Made by a program: the position numbers and the translations under genes. The notes under the pieces were generated by a model. That model made no database searches, was not told where the DNA came from, and was given only the letters and a program-made list of their open reading frames with translations. From the NCBI GenBank assembly GCA_017853515.1, contig JAFMJK010000015.1, forward strand, positions 1 through 19,633: 19,633 bases of DNA, given 5' to 3'. The DNA is from Chthoniobacterales bacterium (GTDB taxonomy: Bacteria > Verrucomicrobiota > Verrucomicrobiia > Chthoniobacterales > JACTMZ01). Below are positions 14,224 to 19,633 of this stretch, one piece after another. Position 1 is the first letter of the stretch. The number at the start of each line of letters is the position of its first letter.

Positions 14224-15522
14224 ATGGAACCCCCGGAGAAACAGAGCCTGCTCGACAGGCTGATCGACAAGTTCAACAACTCGAGGTTCTTCACCATCTC
14301 GTTTGTTCTGCACGTTCTCCTGATCGCCATTTTCGGCGGGACCGTGCTCTTCGAGGCCATGCAGGAGCCGCCGGATTTCGAGGGCGGCGAGGGTGGATTC
14401 GTGGCCGCGGGCGAGGAGGTGTCCGCGCCGCCCCCATCCCAGACGCAGCCGCAGGAAACGACATTCACGGTCACCACGCCCGCCGTGCAGAACACCACCG
14501 TGGCGGCCATCACCACCACGGGCCAAAACCCGCTCAACTTCTCGATGGACGCCATCATCACGCCATCGGCCATGGTCAAGCCGAGCGCGCCGACCGCGGC
14601 GGCGCCCGCCGCGCCCACGGGTGGCAGCATGGCGGGAATGACCGGCGCGGTGGCCAGCGACATCCGCAATTTCACCGGCGGGTGGGGCAAAGGCAGCGGC
14701 AGCGGCACGGGCACGCGGCAAAGGGAATTCGAGTTCACTGCGTTCATCGCCAAATACAACAACGGAAATTGGGATTCCGTCTTCCGCGTGCAGGACGGCC
14801 TGCCCGTCGGGGCGCTGCCCAATTTGCTCGAATTCATGAGCAAGGAGTCGCGCGACAAGATCAAGACCAACTACAAGCTCGTCGAGCCCATCCCATTGGA
14901 CAGCGACAAAATTTTCGCGACCAAGCCCCCCTTCATTTTTTTCACCGGTTCGCGCGATTTCACCCTCACGGACAAAGAGGTGTCCAACCTGCAGAAATAC
15001 GTCCGGTTGGGCGGCGCGATCTGGGGCGACAGCTCGGTGCCGGGCAAGGGATCGCCTTTCGATATCGCCTTCCGCCGCGAGATGCGGCGCGTCATACCCG
15101 ACAAGGACAAAGGCTTCGAGGAACTCGACGTGAACGACCCGATGTTCCGGCGCTCGCCCTATTTTCCCGAAATCAAGAAGCAACCGCCCGGCCTCAATTA
15201 TTATGCCGAAAAAGTTTATGTCATGCGCTACTTCGGCGAGATCGCCATCATCTACACGGCCAACGACTACGGCGACATGTGGCAGTTCGGCATCAAGCAA
15301 AAGGGTCCGCGCGAATGGGAATTGAACAACGACGTGAACGAGCGCCACGAGCGCGTCGCCCTCGACTGGGATCTCTACCTCAATAACGGCCTCTATATCC
15401 ACAACGTCGACCCGCGCCCGCCGATCGAGGGGCTGCTCGATACCTACAAATTCGGCACCAACATGATCATCCACCTGCTCACGCGCTGGGAGGACAAGTT
15501 GCGCACCGCCCCGCGCCTGTAA
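14224..15522 (+). CDS. DUF4159 protein with TonB-like N-terminal membrane anchor
   Basis: This 432-residue protein has a short basic cytoplasmic head, one transmembrane helix (about 22-43, containing SFVLHVLLIAIFGG), a low-complexity Pro/Thr/Ala/Gly linker (about 55-165), and a C-terminal globular domain resembling DUF4159. Within it are PPFIFFTGSRDFTLTDKEV, NLQKYVRLGGAIWGDSS, FRREMRRVIP and GLYIHNVDPRPP. The layout recalls TonB: inner-membrane anchor, periplasmic proline-rich spanner, terminal domain. DUF4159 domains have a class I glutamine-amidotransferase-like fold, but I see no clear Cys-His-Glu triad. Function is unknown. The ATG at 14224 is preferred over the TTG at 14185. The gene stands alone, divergent from the DUF374 gene and convergent with upp (3-base gap). 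Confidence 0.78.
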   Translation: MEPPEKQSLLDRLIDKFNNSRFFTISFVLHVLLIAIFGGTVLFEAMQEPPDFEGGEGGFVAAGEEVSAPPPSQTQPQETTFTVTTPAVQNTTVAAITTTGQNPLNFSMDAIITPSAMVKPSAPTAAAPAAPTGGSMAGMTGAVASDIRNFTGGWGKGSGSGTGTRQREFEFTAFIAKYNNGNWDSVFRVQDGLPVGALPNLLEFMSKESRDKIKTNYKLVEPIPLDSDKIFATKPPFIFFTGSRDFTLTDKEVSNLQKYVRLGGAIWGDSSVPGKGSPFDIAFRREMRRVIPDKDKGFEELDVNDPMFRRSPYFPEIKKQPPGLNYYAEKVYVMRYFGEIAIIYTANDYGDMWQFGIKQKGPREWELNNDVNERHERVALDWDLYLNNGLYIHNVDPRPPIEGLLDTYKFGTNMIIHLLTRWEDKLRTAPRL

Positions 15523-15525
15523 AGT

Positions 15526-16164
15526 TCAGGTCCCGAAAATCCGGTCTCCCGCGTCGCCCAGGCCGGGCGTGATGTAGCCCCGCGCGTCGAGCGCCTCGTC
15601 GAGAGCCGCGCCGAAAATCGGCATATCGGGTTGCGCGGCCCGCAATCTCTCCACACCCGGACGCGAGGCCACAATGCACGCGCAGGTCATCCGCGGAATT
15701 CCCTCCTTTTTCAGCTTCTCCGCAGCCGCGGCGAGACTGTTGCCCGTGGCCAGCATCGGGTCGAGCAGCAGCACGTGCGCGCCGGCCGCCCCGGGCGGCA
15801 GCCGGAAGTAATAGCTCACCGGTTCGAGCGTCTCCTCGTTGCGGAACATGCCGATATGCCCCACGGCGGCCGACGGGAAAATGCGCAGGATGCCGTCGGC
15901 CATGGCCAACCCGGCGCGCAGCACCGGCACGAGCACCAGCGGACGCACCGGTCGCGCGCCCCGCGCCGGCGCGAGGGGAGTTTCCACGCGGCAAGATTCG
16001 ACTTCGAAATCACGCAGGGCCTCGTAGGCGACCAGTTGCGACAATTCCTGGAGCAGTCGCCGGAATTCCGGCGCCGGCGTGTTCTTGTCGCGCAACGCGG
16101 TGACTTTGAGATCGGCGATCGGATGCCGCACGAGGTGGAAACCATTGATGGGTTGCTCGGTCAC
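15526..16164 (-). CDS. upp: Uracil phosphoribosyltransferase
   Basis: This 212-residue enzyme makes UMP from uracil and PRPP for pyrimidine salvage. Visible motifs are LRDKNTPAPEFRRLL (24-38), VPVLRAGLAMADG (79-91), IGMFRNEETLEPVSYY (104-119), the PRPP loop LLLDPMLATGNSLAAA (132-147; GNS instead of the common GGS/GGT) and the uracil-binding end GYITPGLGDAGDRIFGT (196-212). The GTG start at 16164 gives the standard N-terminus. It is divergent from the ABC exporter gene across 124 bases. Confidence 0.96.
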   Translation of the reverse strand: MTEQPINGFHLVRHPIADLKVTALRDKNTPAPEFRRLLQELSQLVAYEALRDFEVESCRVETPLAPARGARPVRPLVLVPVLRAGLAMADGILRIFPSAAVGHIGMFRNEETLEPVSYYFRLPPGAAGAHVLLLDPMLATGNSLAAAAEKLKKEGIPRMTCACIVASRPGVERLRAAQPDMPIFGAALDEALDARGYITPGLGDAGDRIFGT

Positions 16165-16172
16165 GGGCGGCC

Positions 16173-16202
16173 ATCATGCCCGCGTCAACAGAGGCTGGTC
16201 AA
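16173..16202 (-). promoter_or_regulatory. Candidate promoter of upp
   Basis: On the minus strand TTGACC (16197-16202, 5 of 6) is followed 18 bases later by CATGAT (16173-16178, 4 of 6), the same -10 sequence seen for vapBC. It ends 8 bases before the GTG, leaving almost no leader. Confidence 0.35.
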
Positions 16203-16221
16203 CCTGCGGCTCAAGCCGGGT

Positions 16222-16251
16222 TTGCCGCTGGGGGTTCCGCCCTGCTAGTAT
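16222..16251 (+). promoter_or_regulatory. Candidate promoter of the ABC exporter-purH operon
   Basis: TTGCCG (16222-16227, 4 of 6) and TAGTAT (16246-16251, 4 of 6) are 18 bases apart, 37 bases upstream of the ATG at 16289. It is in the same divergent region as the upp promoter. Confidence 0.35.
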
Positions 16252-16288
16252 CCGAATCGGCGCAACGGCCCCGCTGCCGCGCCCGCTC

Positions 16289-18127
16289 ATGCACGCAGAT
16301 CAAGCCACCACACCGCGCCCTCGGGGCTTCTCCGCCCACTGGAGGCCTTACGCCGAACTTCTTTCCTACCTCAAGCCTTACCGCGGGCGGTTTTTCTTCG
16401 GCGTGTCCATGGGCGTGCTCTACGCGCTGCTCAACGGCTCCATTCCGCTCATCGTGAAATATGTCGGTGACTCGGTTTTTCCCGGCGGGGCCGACCAGGA
16501 AGCCATCCGCAAGGCCGCCATGTCCGGGATGGGGGCCAAGGTGGACGCCGTCGTGCTGGCCTGCCTGCTCGTGCCGCTCGTCATGATCCTGCGGGGCTTT
16601 TTCTCGTTCATGAATTCCTACCAGATGTCATGGGTCAGCTTGCGTGTCCTCACCGACATCCGGAGCAAACTTTTCGCCAGCATCGTCGGGCAGAGCATGG
16701 AATTTTTCGACCGCGCGAGGGCGGGCAAGCTGATGTCGCGGGTCATGAACGACACGCAGGTCGCACAGAGCACGCTCTCGCAACTCAGCGTCAGCCTGTT
16801 CAAGCAGCCGGTTGCTCTCGTCGCCGGCGTGGTCGCCGTCATGCTGATCGACTGGAAATTCAGCATCATCACGCTCGTCCTCTTCCCGGTCTGCATCGTG
16901 CCGGTGGCGCTTTTCGGCCGCAAGGTGCGCAAAGCGGGGGAAGCCGAGGAGCAACTCGCCGGCGAGATGAATGTCATCCTGCAGGAAACCTTCGCCGGCA
17001 TCCGGCTCATCAAGTCCTACGCCGAGGAGAAGTTGATGATCAGCATGTTCAATCGCGCGGCGAAACGGCAGTTCCGCAATTCATTGCGCGTCCGCAAGAG
17101 CACGGAAATCACTTCGCCGCTCGTCGAGATCGTGGCCGCGGCGGGCGTCGGTCTCGCGCTCTTCTATGTTTACGCGGCGGAGCTCAGCGCGGCCAAATTC
17201 CTCGCCCTCATGGCGGGCATCTTTCTGCTCTACGAGCCGATCAAATCGCTCAGCCGTATCCACATGCAGCTGCAGAAATGCCTCTCGGCCACGACGAACA
17301 TTTTCGAGTTGATGCGCCAGCCCCCCGCGATCGTCGACGCTCCCGGCGCGCGCGAACTGGAAAAATGCCGCGGCGAGATCGTTTACGAGGATGTCGAATT
17401 TTCCTACGGCCCCCAGGCCCCGGCCCTGCGCGGTGTCAGCCTGCGCATCGAACCGGGCCAGCGCGTCGCCTTGGTCGGATCGAGCGGATCGGGCAAAAGC
17501 ACCATGCTCTCGCTCGCCCTGCGCTTCTACGATCCGCAAAGGGGCTCGGTCAGCCTCGACGGACACGACCTCCGCGGACTGCGGATCGAATCGGTGCGCA
17601 AACATGTGGGCATCGTCACGCAGGATACCTTTCTTTTTCACGACACGATCTACAACAACATCCTCTTCGGGAGACAGGACGCGACCAAGGAAGAGGTCGA
17701 GGAAGCGGCGCGGCAGGCCTACGCGCATGATTTTATCCTGGCCCAGCCGCTGGGCTACGATTCCGTGGTGGGGGACAAAGGTTGCATGCTCTCGGGCGGG
17801 CAGCAGCAGCGCCTGTCCATTGCGCGCGCCCTGCTCAAAAATGCACCCGTTCTTCTCCTCGATGAAGCGACGTCCGCGCTCGATTCGGAAAGCGAGCGCA
17901 TGATCCAGTCCGCGCTGGAGAAACTTTCCGCCGGGAAGACCGTCGTGGCCATTGCCCACCGGCTCTCCACCGTGCTGACCGCCGACCGCATCGTCGTGAT
18001 GAGCGAGGGACGCATCGCTGCGGTCGGCACGCACGGAGAATTGCTGCAATCTTCGCCCGCTTACCGTACGCTTTACGAAATGCAATTCCACCACATTCCC
18101 GATGCCGCGGAGGCCGTGACGGCGTGA
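16289..18127 (+). CDS. ABC exporter, fused membrane and ATPase domains (MsbA-like)
   Basis: This 612-residue half-transporter has a six-helix type I export domain (about 30-330) and a C-terminal ATPase. The nucleotide-binding motifs are complete: Walker A GSSGSGKST (397-405), Q-loop Q445 in VTQDTF, signature LSGGQQQR (501-508), Walker B LLLDEAT with D525 and E526, and switch H557 in AHRLS. Export-domain marks include MEFFDRARAGKLMSRVMNDT and NVILQETFAGIRLIKSYAEE. As a homodimer it may flip lipid A core or another lipid, as MsbA does, but drug or peptide export cannot be ruled out. The ATG at 16289 is preferred because residues upstream to 16079 do not fit the family and overlap upp. It overlaps purH by 4 bases. 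Confidence 0.9.
   Translation: MHADQATTPRPRGFSAHWRPYAELLSYLKPYRGRFFFGVSMGVLYALLNGSIPLIVKYVGDSVFPGGADQEAIRKAAMSGMGAKVDAVVLACLLVPLVMILRGFFSFMNSYQMSWVSLRVLTDIRSKLFASIVGQSMEFFDRARAGKLMSRVMNDTQVAQSTLSQLSVSLFKQPVALVAGVVAVMLIDWKFSIITLVLFPVCIVPVALFGRKVRKAGEAEEQLAGEMNVILQETFAGIRLIKSYAEEKLMISMFNRAAKRQFRNSLRVRKSTEITSPLVEIVAAAGVGLALFYVYAAELSAAKFLALMAGIFLLYEPIKSLSRIHMQLQKCLSATTNIFELMRQPPAIVDAPGARELEKCRGEIVYEDVEFSYGPQAPALRGVSLRIEPGQRVALVGSSGSGKSTMLSLALRFYDPQRGSVSLDGHDLRGLRIESVRKHVGIVTQDTFLFHDTIYNNILFGRQDATKEEVEEAARQAYAHDFILAQPLGYDSVVGDKGCMLSGGQQQRLSIARALLKNAPVLLLDEATSALDSESERMIQSALEKLSAGKTVVAIAHRLSTVLTADRIVVMSEGRIAAVGTHGELLQSSPAYRTLYEMQFHHIPDAAEAVTA
18109..18113 (+). promoter_or_regulatory. Shine-Dalgarno-like site for purH
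   Basis: GGAGG lies 10 bases before the purH GTG, inside the exporter coding end. It is one of very few Shine-Dalgarno-like sites before a start codon in this window, and it supports the GTG at 18124. Confidence 0.5.
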
Positions 18128-19633
18128 AGATCCGGCGCGCCCTTCTCTCCGTCTCCGACAAAACCGGCCTCGTCGAACTGGCGCGCGGCCTCGCCGCGCA
18201 CGGCGTCGAACTGCTTTCCACCGGGGGCACTGCGGCCGCTTTGCGGGAGGCGGGACTGACCGTGAAAGATGTCTCCGAGCACACGGGGTTTCCCGAGATG
18301 CTCGATGGCCGCGTCAAGACGCTGCACCCCTTAATCCACGGCGGACTGCTCTTCCGCCGCGATCTGCCGGAACACGTCACGCAGGCCGGATCGCACGGCA
18401 TCGCGCCGATCGATCTCGTCGTGGTGAACCTGTATCCGTTCGAGCAGACCGTGGCGCGCTCGGGCGTGACCCGCGAGGAAGCGATCGAGAACATCGACAT
18501 CGGCGGGCCGTCCATGTTGCGCAGCGCGGCCAAGAACCATGCCGCTGTCACGGTGGTGTGCCATCCGGGCGATTACGGCGCGGTTCTGGAGGAAATGAAT
18601 GCCAACGACGGCGCCACCACGTTGCCGACCCGCGAGCGGCTGGCCGGCAAAGTGTTCGCCCTCACCGCGCGCTACGACGGGGCCATCGCCGCTTACCTGG
18701 GCGGCGCAAAAGGCGGTTCATTCGAGCGTTCCGAGCCGCTGGCCATGAACTTGCGCTACGGGGAAAATCCCCACCAGAGCGCCGAACTTTACGGGGACCT
18801 GTCGTCCCATCTCGAGCAACTGCACGGCAAAGAACTTTCCTGCAACAACCTGCTCGATATCACCGCGGCGGTGGACCTCATCGGCGAATTCGACGAGCCG
18901 ACCGTGGCCATCCTCAAGCACACCAATCCCTGCGGGGTGGGGAGCGATGCCTCTTTGATCGGGGCGTGGGACAAAGCTTTCGCCACCGATCGCCAGGCGC
19001 CTTTCGGCGGGATCATCATCTGCAACCGCCCGCTCGACGAACCTCTCGCCGCGGCCATTGCGGAAATTTTCAGCGAAGTGATCATTGCGCCGGACTTCTC
19101 CGCCGCCTCGCTCGAAATCCTGCGCAAAAAGAAAAACCTGCGCCTCATGCGCCTCAAGGGCGCGCCGAAGCCGGCCCCGCGCGATGTTCGCTCGGTCCTC
19201 GGCGGCCTCCTCGTGCAGGACCACGATACCGCCTCCGAAAAAATCGCCGACGGCCAAGTCGCGACCAATCGTGCGCCGACCGCGGAAGAACTTCGCGCGC
19301 TCGAATTCGGTTGGAAAGTGGTCAAGCACGTCAAATCCAACGCCATTGTTTTCGCCGGCCCCGACCGCACCCTCGGCATCGGAGCAGGCCAGATGTCGCG
19401 CGTCGATTCGGTCCGCATCGCCGTGTGGAAAGCGGGCGAGGCCGGGCTCTCCCTGGCCGGCAGCGCGGTGGCCAGCGATGCCTTTTTCCCTTTCCCCGAC
19501 GGTCTCGTCTCCGCGGCCGAGGCCGGGGCGACCGCCGCCATCCAGCCCGGCGGTTCGGTGCGCGACGCCGACGTCGTTGCCGCGGCCAACCAACGTGGCA
19601 TGGCGATGGTCTTCACCGGAAAACGCCACTTCC
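18124..19633 (+). CDS. purH: Bifunctional AICAR formyltransferase/IMP cyclohydrolase (PurH), 3' end cut by window
   Basis: The reading frame is open from the GTG at 18124 to the window edge (503 codons plus one base). PurH performs the last two steps of IMP synthesis, using 10-formyl-THF. The N-terminal cyclohydrolase domain shows LLSVSDKTGL, LLSTGGTA, DGRVKTLHP and NIDIGGPSMLRSAAKNH. The C-terminal transformylase shows RYGENPHQ, catalytic K265-H266 in ILKHTNPCGVG, FGGIIICNR, KHVKSNAIVFA and SRVDSVRIA. The last residues, TGKRHF, match the family C-terminus, so only a few codons and the stop are missing. The start overlaps the exporter stop as GTGA, implying translational coupling. Confidence 0.95.
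   Translation, partial: MKIRRALLSVSDKTGLVELARGLAAHGVELLSTGGTAAALREAGLTVKDVSEHTGFPEMLDGRVKTLHPLIHGGLLFRRDLPEHVTQAGSHGIAPIDLVVVNLYPFEQTVARSGVTREEAIENIDIGGPSMLRSAAKNHAAVTVVCHPGDYGAVLEEMNANDGATTLPTRERLAGKVFALTARYDGAIAAYLGGAKGGSFERSEPLAMNLRYGENPHQSAELYGDLSSHLEQLHGKELSCNNLLDITAAVDLIGEFDEPTVAILKHTNPCGVGSDASLIGAWDKAFATDRQAPFGGIIICNRPLDEPLAAAIAEIFSEVIIAPDFSAASLEILRKKKNLRLMRLKGAPKPAPRDVRSVLGGLLVQDHDTASEKIADGQVATNRAPTAEELRALEFGWKVVKHVKSNAIVFAGPDRTLGIGAGQMSRVDSVRIAVWKAGEAGLSLAGSAVASDAFFPFPDGLVSAAEAGATAAIQPGGSVRDADVVAAANQRGMAMVFTGKRHF

Noticed and set aside
16079..16288. 70-residue N-terminal extension of the ABC exporter
   Set aside because: It overlaps upp and its promoter region and does not resemble the family; ATG 16289 is the natural start.
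18718..19629. 303-codon minus-strand open frame at the right end
   Set aside because: Shadow of purH, whose motifs are continuous on the plus strand.

Overview
The window is a gene-dense, GC-rich stretch of a bacterial chromosome with ordinary core metabolism and no phage, transposon, CRISPR or rRNA. Nineteen protein genes and one tRNA gene fill almost every base; no intergenic gap exceeds about 130 bases. The GC-rich codon use, frequent GTG starts, near absence of Shine-Dalgarno sequences and a membrane-anchored DUF4159 protein suggest a Verrucomicrobiota/PVC-type Gram-negative bacterium. That placement is an inference, because there is no rRNA or marker-gene tree.

Layout. 98-4240 (minus strand): monomeric NADP-isocitrate dehydrogenase, a vapBC toxin-antitoxin pair, a DUF971 protein and the YggS/PLPBP PLP-homeostasis protein. 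4292-6076 (plus): a LysR-family regulator and a polysaccharide deacetylase lipoprotein. 6078-9587 (minus): an MgtC/DUF4010 membrane protein, a DUF983 zinc-ribbon membrane protein, and an Lrp/AsnC regulator with a class I aminotransferase. 9684-9759 (plus): tRNA-Thr(CGT). 9766-14161 (minus): a lysophospholipid-acyltransferase-like DUF374 protein, folD, and a polyamine-type ABC importer in the order potC-potD-potB with no potA. 14224-15522 (plus): the DUF4159 protein with a TonB-like N-terminus. 15526-16164 (minus): uracil phosphoribosyltransferase. 16289-19633 (plus): an MsbA-like ABC exporter overlapping purH, which runs off the end only a few codons before its expected stop.

How the genes fit together. 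FolD makes the 10-formyl-THF that PurH consumes, and Upp salvages uracil, so the right half has a one-carbon/nucleotide theme. The DUF374 acyltransferase and the MsbA-like exporter both point to envelope lipid handling, and the deacetylase to wall or polysaccharide modification. The Lrp-aminotransferase pair resembles amino-acid-responsive regulator/enzyme operons such as alaR-alaT of Bacillus.

The most interesting signals are the orphan DUF4159 protein, a recurrent pattern of promoter-like hexamers only 6-14 bases upstream of start codons (possible leaderless or very-short-leader mRNAs) combined with missing Shine-Dalgarno sites, the operator palindrome of vapBC, the mirrored promoters between lrp and the tRNA gene, and the permuted pot cassette without an ATPase. 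I did not find a convincing new multi-gene system.
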